This document shows, piece after piece, positions 1 to 7,039 of a stretch of DNA of 21,736 nt (position 1 is its first letter; every line of letters begins with the position of its first letter). The position numbers and the translations under genes were made by a program. Origin of the DNA: JAJFTV01 sp964426355 (GTDB lineage: Bacteria > Chloroflexota > Anaerolineae > Anaerolineales > Anaerolineaceae); the NCBI GenBank assembly GCA_964426355.1, contig CAYRRA010000065.1, positions 1 to 21,736 on the forward strand. Reading direction: 5' to 3'. Below the pieces are notes generated by a model, which saw only the letters and a program-made list of their open reading frames with translations, ran no database searches and was not told the DNA's origin.

Positions 1-1223
1 AATTCGGTGGAGTTGGCATCCTGTGAATTTAAGAAATGCCTGGCAAATTCAGCCACCATCAACTGCATACCCAGGCAGAGACCCAGGTAGGGTACTTTGC
101 CGGTGCGGGCATATTGAGCGGCATTGATCTTTCCTTCCACGCCACGGCTGCCAAAACCGCCTGGTACGATGATTCCATCCGCGTTATTGAGAATTTCATA
201 CCCTTTTTCCTTCTCTAAATCGGTGGAGTGAACCCATTTCAGGTCAAGCTCTACTCCGTTATGGAGTGCGGCATGTTTCAGCGCTTCGCGGACGCTCATA
301 TAGGCGTCATGCAGTTCTACATACTTGCCCACCAATGCCACTTTGACACACGGTTTTTCTCTTCTCGTTTCGGTGACCAATGTTCGCCACTGATCCCAGT
401 TTGGTGTGCGGCGGGACTGGAGACCCAGGCGATTCAGTATGTAATCGCCGACTTTTTCTTCTTCCAGCATCAGTGGAACTTCGTATAAGACCGAGGTGGT
501 CACCATGGGAATGACGGCTTCATTTTCAACATCGCAGAATTGGGCAATCTTCTCTCGCAACCCTTTTTCAAAGGGGTAGTCAGAGCGAGCGATGATCATA
601 TCGGGTGAAATACCGATAGAGCGCAGTTCCCTTACCGAGTGTTGGGTGGGCTTGGTTTTGAGCTCCTGTGTGGCGCCAATAAAAGGCAGCCAGGTGACGT
701 GGATATACATGGTGTTCTCACGCCCCAGGTCAGATCGCCATTGGCGCAGTGCTTCAAGGAAAGGCAGGCTTTCAATATCGCCCACCGTGCCGCCCACCTC
801 AACCAGGACAATCTCAGCGTTGGTCGCCTTTGCGACCAGGGCAATGCGGCGTTTTATTTCGTTTGTGATGTGTGGAATTACCTGGATGGTGCCACCCAGG
901 TAATCTCCGCGGCGTTCCTTGCCGATGACTTCTGCATAGACCTGACCTGTGGTGATGTTACAGACCCGGTTCAAACGAATATCGATAAAGCGTTCGTAGT
1001 GTCCCAGATCGAGGTCGGTTTCTGCGCCATCATCCAACACGAAAACTTCGCCGTGTTGATAAGGGCTCATCGTACCAGGGTCTACATTGATGTACGGGTC
1101 AAGCTTTTGAACGGCGACATTGAAACCACGTTCTTTCAATAGCCGCCCGGTTGCTGCTGCGGTAACGCCCTTGCCGACTGAGCTAACCACCCCACCGGTA
1201 AAGAAAATATACTTGGTTGTCAT
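1..1223 (-). CDS. pyrG: CTP synthase, 3' end cut by window
   Basis: CTP synthase converts UTP, ATP and glutamine to CTP in the cytoplasm, the last step of de novo pyrimidine nucleotide synthesis. The frame is open from the ATG at 1223 to the window edge, giving 407 codons of an enzyme usually near 540 residues. The N-terminal synthetase signature GGVVSSVGKG is at residues 10-19. The glutaminase nucleophile loop LGLCLGMQ is at the far end, with the catalytic Cys at residue 383 (codon at 75-77); the glutaminase His and Glu lie outside the window. The start is supported by GAGGAG about 6 bases upstream. It has its own candidate promoter and a folded leader and is separated from the upstream S1 gene by a terminator, so it is probably transcribed alone or with genes to the left. 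Confidence 0.97.
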   Translation of the reverse strand, partial: MTTKYIFFTGGVVSSVGKGVTAAATGRLLKERGFNVAVQKLDPYINVDPGTMSPYQHGEVFVLDDGAETDLDLGHYERFIDIRLNRVCNITTGQVYAEVIGKERRGDYLGGTIQVIPHITNEIKRRIALVAKATNAEIVLVEVGGTVGDIESLPFLEALRQWRSDLGRENTMYIHVTWLPFIGATQELKTKPTQHSVRELRSIGISPDMIIARSDYPFEKGLREKIAQFCDVENEAVIPMVTTSVLYEVPLMLEEEKVGDYILNRLGLQSRRTPNWDQWRTLVTETRREKPCVKVALVGKYVELHDAYMSVREALKHAALHNGVELDLKWVHSTDLEKEKGYEILNNADGIIVPGGFGSRGVEGKINAAQYARTGKVPYLGLCLGMQLMVAEFARHFLNSQDANSTE

Positions 1224-1259
1224 TCGCTGCTCCTCATGGCGGTACGGTCTCTCCTTAAT

Positions 1260-1329
1260 AAGAAAACACCCGATTTGATATTAAAGAAGCAGGGAGTGCC
1301 GTTTAGCCGGCACCTCCCTGGGTGTTCTT
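1260..1329 (-). promoter_or_regulatory. Structured pyrG leader, possible attenuator
   Basis: In the RNA upstream of pyrG, CAGGGAGGTGCCG (1308-1320) pairs with CGGCACTCCCTG (1290-1301), leaving a single bulged G and a short loop. An outer pairing of AACACCC (1320-1326) with GGGTGTT (1265-1271) can close around it. The structure lies between the candidate promoter and the ribosome-binding site, where pyrimidine-responsive attenuation is common. The hairpin is followed by CTTCTTTAAT rather than a clean T-run, so it is not a convincing intrinsic terminator. It matches no riboswitch class I recognise. Confidence 0.45.
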
Positions 1330-1363
1330 CACATTCTGCTTTTGTTTTGCTTGCTCAACAAAC

Positions 1364-1393
1364 ATAATACGTATTTGAAATTCCTCATGTCCA
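1364..1393 (-). promoter_or_regulatory. Candidate sigma70-type promoter of pyrG
   Basis: On the minus strand TGGACA (1388-1393) and TATTAT (1364-1369) are separated by 18 bases, each one mismatch from consensus. Initiation would fall near 1357, giving a leader of roughly 135 bases that contains the hairpin at 1290-1320. The call rests on sequence match and position only. Confidence 0.45.
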
Positions 1394-1520
1394 TTCGGCT
1401 ATTCAATTGTATTACGTGACTGGCATCAACACGCATCAGCAATTTGAAACGGTGTCTTTTGATAGTTTACCATAACAGACTTGCCGATACCAGTTCATGA
1501 CCTGTCCTTTTTCCTTATTT

Positions 1521-1557
1521 CAAAAAAATCACCAACCTCTGAATTCAGAGGTTGGTG
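1521..1557 (-). terminator. Rho-independent terminator of S1-domain gene
   Basis: Bases 1530-1557 form a perfect 28-base palindrome with arms CACCAACCTCTGA around a GAATTC-type centre. On the minus strand it is followed by ATTTTTTTG (1521-1529). It starts about 22 bases after the stop codon of the S1-domain gene, so hairpin, U-tract and position all fit intrinsic termination of that transcript. Confidence 0.88.
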
Positions 1558-1579
1558 TATGGTTTAAAAAAATTTGTGT

Positions 1580-2413
1580 TTATGAAGTCTTGACTTTGTT
1601 TTCGAGGGTTCGAGCCAGAATTTCGTCCTGTTGATCGTCCAGCGACCTGGCTTTCTTGACGCGTTCTTCCTGGTCTTTTTTGCGTTTTTGGGCTCGCTCC
1701 ATTGCTTCGCGCATGGCAATTTCCATGGCGGTTGGTTCTGCTTCGCCTTCGGAATTCTCGGAATCATTGAAGGTGAAGAGGAAGTCACCATGTTCCATGC
1801 TGCGTTCGCGGGACTTTCGTTCTTTTCGACGGCGAGGTGCCTTTTCTTTTGGCGCTGCGTTTTCTTTGTTGCTATTCTCGTTGAATACCGGGGCGGGTTT
1901 TTCTACCACCGGTACTGGCTGCAAAGCTTTGATGCTCAGTTTAATCTGTTTCTTTTTGCGCTGGACATCCAACACTTCAGCTTCGACCTCGTCGCCTTCT
2001 TTTACAACTTCCTCAGGTGAGCGGACATAGCCATGTGCAAGTTCGCTGATATGGACCAGACCAGGGCGTTCAGCACCAACATCCACAAAGGCGCCAAATT
2101 TCTCAAGTCGTACCACTTTTCCTTTGACTGCCATGCCAGTTTTGATTTCTCGCCACTCGAGATCCAAAGGTTTGTTCATGGTGAGTTCGATGTGGTCTTC
2201 ACGGACCCGGCGAACCCAAACATCTACATTCTGCCCGAGTTCGAGAACATCTTCAACCCGGCGCAGGCTGGAATCCTTTTCGTCAGGAGGCAGTTGTGAG
2301 ATGTGCAGGATTGCAGGTTGATTTGCGCCAATGTCAATCACAGCGCCTGCCAATCCCAGTTTTATTACTTTGCCTGTCACTTTCATTTTTGGTGTAATTT
2401 CTAAATTCGACAC
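1580..2413 (-). CDS. Two-S1-domain RNA-binding protein
   Basis: Cytoplasmic RNA-binding protein of 277 residues with two S1 (OB-fold) domains. S1-1 spans about residues 8-78 and S1-2 about 90-160, the latter with the classic run KFGAFVDVG then GLVHISEL. The C-terminal 110 residues are low-complexity and charged: a Pro/Ala/Lys linker, an Arg/Lys-rich patch (194-205) and a coiled-coil-like segment (228-277). Family members act in translation or RNA handling, but no specific role can be assigned. The start is set at GTG 2413, with AGGAG 8 bases upstream. An in-frame TTG at 2452 would add 13 residues but lies only about 3 bases from the predicted transcription start, so it is less likely. It has its own promoter and terminator and is probably monocistronic. 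Confidence 0.88.
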   Translation of the reverse strand: MSNLEITPKMKVTGKVIKLGLAGAVIDIGANQPAILHISQLPPDEKDSSLRRVEDVLELGQNVDVWVRRVREDHIELTMNKPLDLEWREIKTGMAVKGKVVRLEKFGAFVDVGAERPGLVHISELAHGYVRSPEEVVKEGDEVEAEVLDVQRKKKQIKLSIKALQPVPVVEKPAPVFNENSNKENAAPKEKAPRRRKERKSRERSMEHGDFLFTFNDSENSEGEAEPTAMEIAMREAMERAQKRKKDQEERVKKARSLDDQQDEILARTLENKVKTS

Positions 2414-2461
2414 TATCTCAGCTCCTGTTTTGCCTATCCTGGCGGTTACCAACGAGAGTTG

Positions 2462-2490
2462 ATTATACCGCTTCTGGAAAAAACTGTCAA
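2462..2490 (-). promoter_or_regulatory. Perfect consensus sigma70 promoter of S1 gene
   Basis: On the minus strand TTGACA (2485-2490) and TATAAT (2462-2467) are separated by exactly 17 bases, matching the housekeeping consensus at every hexamer position. Initiation is expected near 2455, leaving about 42 bases of leader before the GTG start at 2413. This implies strong constitutive expression. Confidence 0.9.
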
Positions 2491-2541
2491 TTTATTGGTA
2501 GTGATAAATGTAATAGCATTTAGTGGGTGTTGTAACATCGC

Positions 2542-3801
2542 CTATTCTTTTTGTGTTAACAGCTCTATCGCTTTTTCCAACTGCGGGTCCAAGCCGTTCA
2601 GGATGTCCTCTTCGGTAATTTCGACCACATAATCTGGCTCCAACCCGGCACCGTGTATCTGTCGCTCGTTTGGCGTCAGCCAGCGAGCAATTGTCACCCG
2701 GACAGCACCTTGCTCGTTTGTCAGCGGGGTCCAGGTCTGTACCAGTCCTTTGCCAAAGGTAGTTGTTCCGACCAGCAAGCCGCGTTCATAATCCTGAATG
2801 GCGCCTGCGGTAATCTCGGCTGCGGATGCAGAGCCTTCATTAACCAATACCACCAATGGAATATCGAGTGCTTGCCCTCTCCCTGAGGTAGTCAGGGTGT
2901 GGCGGCTCCCATCACTGAACTCTTCATACATGATGATGGTATTGCTTTTGAAGAACTCAGAGAGGACTTCGACAGCCGTGTCCAGGTAGCCGCCTCCGTT
3001 GTAACGCAGGTCCAGGATCAGACCGTTGGGGTCTTCTTTCATCAAATCTTTAAGAGCTGTGCGTAATTCCTCGCCGCTTTTGTCGCCGAAATTTCCAAGT
3101 TGTACATAAGCAATGTTGTTCTCCAGTAGTTCGGAGTCAACGCTAGGAACGGTGACACGCGCACGTTTTATCTCTATCCGGAATGGCTCTTCATTTCCTC
3201 GCTGGATGGTTAGCTCAACAGAGGTGCCTGCCGGTCCGAGGATTTTGCGAATGACGAGTGAGCCATCGATACCGGTGACATCTTCACCATTTACAGCGAT
3301 AATCTGGTCCCCGGGGAGCAGACCAGCTTCCTCTGCTGGGGTGTCAGGGATGGGGCTGATGATGGTCAGGTACTCACCGGAGGTATCCACCCATACGCCG
3401 ATGCCTTCATACTCTCCATCCAGGGGTGTCTGCTGTTCCTGGTATTCGACCGGGTCCATATACGAGGTGTACGGATCCCCGAGCGAGTCAAGCATACCGC
3501 GGATTGCACCTTGCATGAGCAAGGTATCATCAACCGGTTGAACCAGGTATTTGTCATGAACGATGTCCCAGGTTTGCCAGAAGGGTTCAAAGAGCGCTTC
3601 GCGGCTCTCTTGATTTTCAACATCTGAGGTGGTCTCGCTTGCTGGATTGGCTTCGTTGGAGATGCTCGGTGGAAGCATTGCGCTGGCGGTCTGGTCTTTG
3701 GGCAGCGCCCACCCGACGATGATGCCTCCTGCAAAAGAGCCCGCAAGGAGTAGTAATAGTCCAAAGAGTGCGATAAATAGATGGGTGTATTTAATTTTCA
3801 T
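2542..3801 (-). CDS. S41 family C-terminal processing protease (CtpA-like)
   Basis: Serine protease of the CtpA/Prc family that trims or degrades extracytoplasmic proteins, 419 residues. An N-terminal membrane anchor or signal segment lies at residues 7-32, followed by a polar linker, an N-terminal helical domain, a PDZ domain (about 130-215) and the S41 catalytic core. The catalytic Ser/Lys dyad is visible: Ser326 in NEGSASAAE and Lys351 in TTFGKG, with Gln355 at the third active-site position. The 25- and 29-residue spacings match the family. The ATG at 3801 has no clear Shine-Dalgarno site, but the hydrophobic segment starts directly after it, which supports this start. The substrate is unknown; nothing adjacent looks like a dedicated partner. 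Confidence 0.95.
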   Translation of the reverse strand: MKIKYTHLFIALFGLLLLLAGSFAGGIIVGWALPKDQTASAMLPPSISNEANPASETTSDVENQESREALFEPFWQTWDIVHDKYLVQPVDDTLLMQGAIRGMLDSLGDPYTSYMDPVEYQEQQTPLDGEYEGIGVWVDTSGEYLTIISPIPDTPAEEAGLLPGDQIIAVNGEDVTGIDGSLVIRKILGPAGTSVELTIQRGNEEPFRIEIKRARVTVPSVDSELLENNIAYVQLGNFGDKSGEELRTALKDLMKEDPNGLILDLRYNGGGYLDTAVEVLSEFFKSNTIIMYEEFSDGSRHTLTTSGRGQALDIPLVVLVNEGSASAAEITAGAIQDYERGLLVGTTTFGKGLVQTWTPLTNEQGAVRVTIARWLTPNERQIHGAGLEPDYVVEITEEDILNGLDPQLEKAIELLTQKE

Positions 3802-3857
3802 ATATTTTTTTGTCGCTAATTCATTAATCTGATTGATTCTAACGCACCTTTATTAAG

Positions 3858-3889
3858 AACAACTGAAGAATTGGTAAGAATCAGTTGTT
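3858..3889. other. Inverted repeat upstream of the S41 protease
   Basis: Arms AACAACTGA (3858-3866) and TCAGTTGTT (3881-3889) are perfectly complementary around a 14-base centre. On the plus strand the hairpin is followed by a T-rich stretch ending in a seven-T run (3892-3898), like an intrinsic terminator, but no plus-strand gene precedes it. On the minus strand it sits about 57 bases upstream of the protease start, where it could be an operator or part of the leader. Confidence 0.4.
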
Positions 3890-3956
3890 TGTTTTTTTCT
3901 TGATTTTATCATATTGGTGAGTATACAAATTTTTAAGAAATGGGTGATTAATATGG

Positions 3957-3995
3957 AAAACTCATCCAGCTTACTGCATTCCGGTAAGCTGGATG
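3957..3995 (-). terminator. Hairpin terminator after the CocE-like gene
   Basis: Twelve-base perfect arms CATCCAGCTTAC (3963-3974) and GTAAGCTGGATG (3984-3995) enclose a 9-base loop. It begins about 24 bases past the stop codon of the CocE-like gene and is followed on the minus strand by GAGTTTTCC, a short T-run. The stem is strong and the T-tract weak, so it probably ends the KamA/CocE transcript with moderate efficiency. Confidence 0.72.
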
Positions 3996-4019
3996 GTGAG
4001 AGGGTGTGGATTTGAGTTT

Positions 4020-5819
4020 TTACCTGCGGATTACGGGCAGATCGATCCAGGATGGGTAATACGAGTTGTGAAACAAGGTGACTTCCGGTTGACCAGTTTC
4101 TGGTATGCGTTTGAATGTCGATTCGTCTGCACCTGCAATTGCCAGTCGAACCCGGTGACCTTTATGGATCATAGCTGAAACAGGAATTAACGCAAACTTT
4201 AGTTCAGTGATTTGCCCCGGTTTAAGCAAGTGACCGTCTTTTCTACAAAATGAATGGTAAGGCACAAATTGTCGGTAAGGAGAGGTATTGTTTGAAAGAT
4301 TGCGATGTAAGATACGCAGCATCCCTTCAGTGAGATAAATAACCTCCCCATTTGTGTCGACATCTTCGAGATATACGAAAATTGTTCCGTCTTTCTCCGT
4401 TGATGTGATTGATAATGTGATCATTGGATAGCCTGTGATCTCCAAGTCGATTTCCAATGGCGCACTTTCAAAGATCAGCAACTTTTCGTCTTGCTTCACC
4501 CGATCAGAATAGCTCACCCGCCCACCAGTCAGTTCTGTCCACCAACGGTTTTGCATACCAGTGGTTGCGGAAAAATCGATTGTGTATGTGGTTTGCAAAG
4601 AGGGTTCAGATACCTTTTCTTGCGATAAACATCTCCCCGAATGTAGATGCCAACGTTCTATTGTGATGTTTTCGGGGGGCCAGGTGGGTGTAAATTTCCA
4701 TTTTTCTTCACCCATCGTGTAATAATAAATTCCTCGCTTTGTTTTCTGCGTTTCATCAGGTTGAAAATTCTGCTTCATCAACTGTAAAATTTCATTTAGC
4801 TGAATTTCAAATGGCATTTCATGCGGGGCATCTGCTGGTGCGTAAGGACTGCAAAAGTGTATGCCGCTGTGGCTCCAGGCGCCAATGACGCCGCGATGTA
4901 CATGCGGGTTATTAACAAACATACGGATTACGGTGTCAGCCGTATTGGCATCCATCCAACTTCCCCAGATATCCATCGGCACACCGGAAGCGACCAGTTT
5001 TTCCAACCGATTGTAGATCGCCATGGCTTCTGCGGGGATTCCTGGAAGCATCTCATCATCCCGAAACATCACGTTTTCCATTAATGTGTCGGCGTGATTA
5101 TTCTGTTGGTGTTCTTTGATGGCTGACTTGAGCAAGGCGCGATCGGTATCTTCATCGACCGGTTTTACTCCTTTGACCAACGGGTCGGGTTTACCATCAT
5201 CTCCTATTGCCAGGTTTTGGTCTAGAGCGGTAGTGTATTGCCCCCAGAGATCAATGAATTTAGATGGCACACCTCCCGGCATTATGATGTCTGTGTACCC
5301 GTCAAATTCAAAGCAAGTACCCCAGATTGATGTTACCGACGGGTGACCAGTTTCTGCGAGCAGCACAGCAGTTGTGCCGGCATAGGAACCACCGAAAGCG
5401 CCCACTTTGCCATTACACCAGGGTTGTGCGATTATCCATTCAATCAGGTCGTACGCATCTAAGGTGTCTTGGGGTTGCCATTCATGAAGTACATGCCCAA
5501 AGGATGCACCTGTCCCACGCACATCTACCCGAACCACAGTAAACCCGTGGTTTGTGAAATGCTGAATGATGGAATCGTTTTTCGCTTCAGGTGAAGAAAG
5601 CTCAACATCGCGCCAGTATCGTGTGCGGTACAACAAAGCGGGTAGACGAGTGGCAGAGGGTAAATTTTCCGGTAAGAAAATATCCGCTGCAAGCCGGGTG
5701 CCGTCTCGAACAGGTATATAGATGGATTGCACTGTATAACCGCTGTAGAGAGATGGGCGCAATAGTTTTTTTACGCCCCAGGAAAGATCCGGGTATAGGT
5801 ATTTTTCTTCGTTATTCAT
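4020..5819 (-). CDS. CocE/NonD family alpha/beta hydrolase
   Basis: Peptidase_S15/CocE-type hydrolase of 599 residues, a family that cleaves esters, amides or dipeptidyl bonds. The N-terminal half is an alpha/beta hydrolase with nucleophile Ser145 in GGSYAG, probable acid Asp290 in GSWMDA and His317 in GAWSHSG; these match the CocE Ser/Asp/His arrangement. The C-terminal third (about 385-595) is the jelly-roll-like X-Pro dipeptidyl-peptidase C-domain. No signal peptide is visible, so it should be cytoplasmic. The start is ATG 5819, with GGAG 6 bases upstream; the frame runs on to 5912 but that would overlap the upstream gene with no ribosome-binding site. It begins 22 bases after the KamA-like gene, suggesting co-transcription. 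Substrate unknown. Confidence 0.9.
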   Translation of the reverse strand: MNNEEKYLYPDLSWGVKKLLRPSLYSGYTVQSIYIPVRDGTRLAADIFLPENLPSATRLPALLYRTRYWRDVELSSPEAKNDSIIQHFTNHGFTVVRVDVRGTGASFGHVLHEWQPQDTLDAYDLIEWIIAQPWCNGKVGAFGGSYAGTTAVLLAETGHPSVTSIWGTCFEFDGYTDIIMPGGVPSKFIDLWGQYTTALDQNLAIGDDGKPDPLVKGVKPVDEDTDRALLKSAIKEHQQNNHADTLMENVMFRDDEMLPGIPAEAMAIYNRLEKLVASGVPMDIWGSWMDANTADTVIRMFVNNPHVHRGVIGAWSHSGIHFCSPYAPADAPHEMPFEIQLNEILQLMKQNFQPDETQKTKRGIYYYTMGEEKWKFTPTWPPENITIERWHLHSGRCLSQEKVSEPSLQTTYTIDFSATTGMQNRWWTELTGGRVSYSDRVKQDEKLLIFESAPLEIDLEITGYPMITLSITSTEKDGTIFVYLEDVDTNGEVIYLTEGMLRILHRNLSNNTSPYRQFVPYHSFCRKDGHLLKPGQITELKFALIPVSAMIHKGHRVRLAIAGADESTFKRIPETGQPEVTLFHNSYYPSWIDLPVIRR

Positions 5820-5841
5820 GATGATCTCCATTTCAATCTTT

Positions 5842-6918
5842 TCAGTTATCTGGCATATCTTGCCATTTAATTTGTTTACCCTGGTAATTTTGTAATAAAT
5901 AACGGTTTTCATTTTTAGCCAAGATGTAATAATCTGGCATAAGAGGAATTTTTCCGATACGGGAAGCTACCACATAACGCGGTACTGCCAAACCTGTGGT
6001 ATGACCCTGCAAAGCATCTCGGATTAACTCAGCGCCTTTCAATACCGGGGTGCGGAAATGGTCAATCCCTGGAGCAGGTTCACAGTAGAAAATGTAATAG
6101 GGACGAACCCGGATTGAAAGGAGTTTTTGATGCAATTCGCGAAATGATTCCTCATCATCGTTAATCCCTTTTAGTAAAACACCTTGATTGCCGACATTAA
6201 TGCCGCAGCTCATCAGGTCATAGACGGCTTTTGCGGTCTGTTCTGTGATCTCCCTGGCATGGTTGATCTGGATATTGATCCAGATTGGAATGGGGTTAAA
6301 ACCGCGCAACACTTTTAATAAGTCTGCTGTGATACGTTGTGGTAAAACAACCGGAACGCGCGTGTGAAAGCGGATCATCTCAATGTGTGAAATGCTGCGC
6401 AACTTTTCCACCAGGTAAGCAATTTGATCATCTTTGAATAAAAATGGATCGCCGCCCGTTATGAGCACATCGCGTACCTCTTTATGTTCACGGATCCAGT
6501 TTAAACCATCTTCCACGTTAAATTTCAACTCAAGCTGACGATTGACGATCACCTCTTTGCGAAAACAGTGACGGCAGTAATTGGCACACACGTCGATTAC
6601 CGTAAAAGCCACGCGGTCACGGTATTGGCGTGCAATACTATCAGGACGCGCTTCTTCTGTATCCCTGTTTTCCTTCCAAATCAAATAATTCACCATCCCA
6701 TACTGATTCTCATTTTCTTTCAAGGACGGCACAATTTGCCGTCTGACGGGACATTCGGGATTTTCAGGATCCATCAAGGATGCAAAATAGGGCGTGGTTC
6801 CCCAACGCGTGTTCAGTATTTCTATGGCAGAACGTTCTTCGGCAGTTACCTGTACATATTTTTGCAGCCTCTCCAGCGTATTTACATGGTTTTTCATTTG
6901 CCAAACCCAGTCTGACAT
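5842..6918 (-). CDS. KamA-family radical SAM aminomutase-like protein
   Basis: Radical SAM and PLP enzyme of the lysine/glutamate 2,3-aminomutase (KamA) family, 358 residues, shorter than the roughly 416-residue clostridial enzyme. The [4Fe-4S] motif CANYCRHCFR gives Cys111, Cys115 and Cys118; GGDP (155-158) is the SAM-binding motif; Lys323 in GKIPLMP matches the PLP-anchoring lysine. The segment EPAPGIDHFRTPV is conserved in type. By my alignment, the two aspartates that hold the lysine side chain in clostridial lysine aminomutase appear here as Glu280 and Ala318, so lysine may not be the substrate. The start is ATG 6918 with GGAGG 7 bases upstream, not the ATG at 6939. No acetyltransferase of the beta-lysine osmolyte pathway and no EF-P or EpmA gene is adjacent. 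Confidence 0.9.
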   Translation of the reverse strand: MSDWVWQMKNHVNTLERLQKYVQVTAEERSAIEILNTRWGTTPYFASLMDPENPECPVRRQIVPSLKENENQYGMVNYLIWKENRDTEEARPDSIARQYRDRVAFTVIDVCANYCRHCFRKEVIVNRQLELKFNVEDGLNWIREHKEVRDVLITGGDPFLFKDDQIAYLVEKLRSISHIEMIRFHTRVPVVLPQRITADLLKVLRGFNPIPIWINIQINHAREITEQTAKAVYDLMSCGINVGNQGVLLKGINDDEESFRELHQKLLSIRVRPYYIFYCEPAPGIDHFRTPVLKGAELIRDALQGHTTGLAVPRYVVASRIGKIPLMPDYYILAKNENRYLLQNYQGKQIKWQDMPDN

Positions 6919-7039
6919 TCTAAAACCTCCATCTCTCAACCTGTGATAAACAGTTTTTAAAAAAAAGCAATAGAAAATAGAGGTATGGAAAGTGTTTTTG
7001 CCACACCTGAAAAGATTTAAACAAATTGAGACAAATAGA

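Larger units (their letters stand above)
1224..1579. other. Intergenic region between S1 gene and pyrG
   Basis: These 356 bases hold no gene I can support. From right to left they contain the terminator of the S1-domain gene, the candidate pyrG promoter, the folded pyrG leader and the pyrG ribosome-binding site. The stretch 1394-1520 shows no further recognisable element. Confidence 0.7.

Noticed and set aside
639..1142. Long plus-strand frame across pyrG
   Set aside because: It is the complement shadow of clearly conserved pyrG codons and has no ribosome-binding site or family motif.
1223..1238. Five-codon reading frame (Met-Arg-Ser-Ser-Glu) overlapping the pyrG start
   Set aside because: It would have an ATGA overlap with pyrG, but its only Shine-Dalgarno candidate is about 13 bases away, and such short frames arise by chance.
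2414..2452. TTG start extending the S1 protein by 13 residues
   Set aside because: It lies about 3 bases from the predicted transcription start and lacks a Shine-Dalgarno site, whereas GTG 2413 has a strong one.
5820..5912. Longer N-terminus of the CocE-like protein
   Set aside because: It would overlap the KamA-like gene without a ribosome-binding site and has no family similarity; ATG 5819 has GGAG at 6 bases.
6919..7039. Independent promoter for the KamA-like gene
   Set aside because: TTGCTT-16-TATCAC is the best pair I can see and it is too far from consensus in both hexamers.
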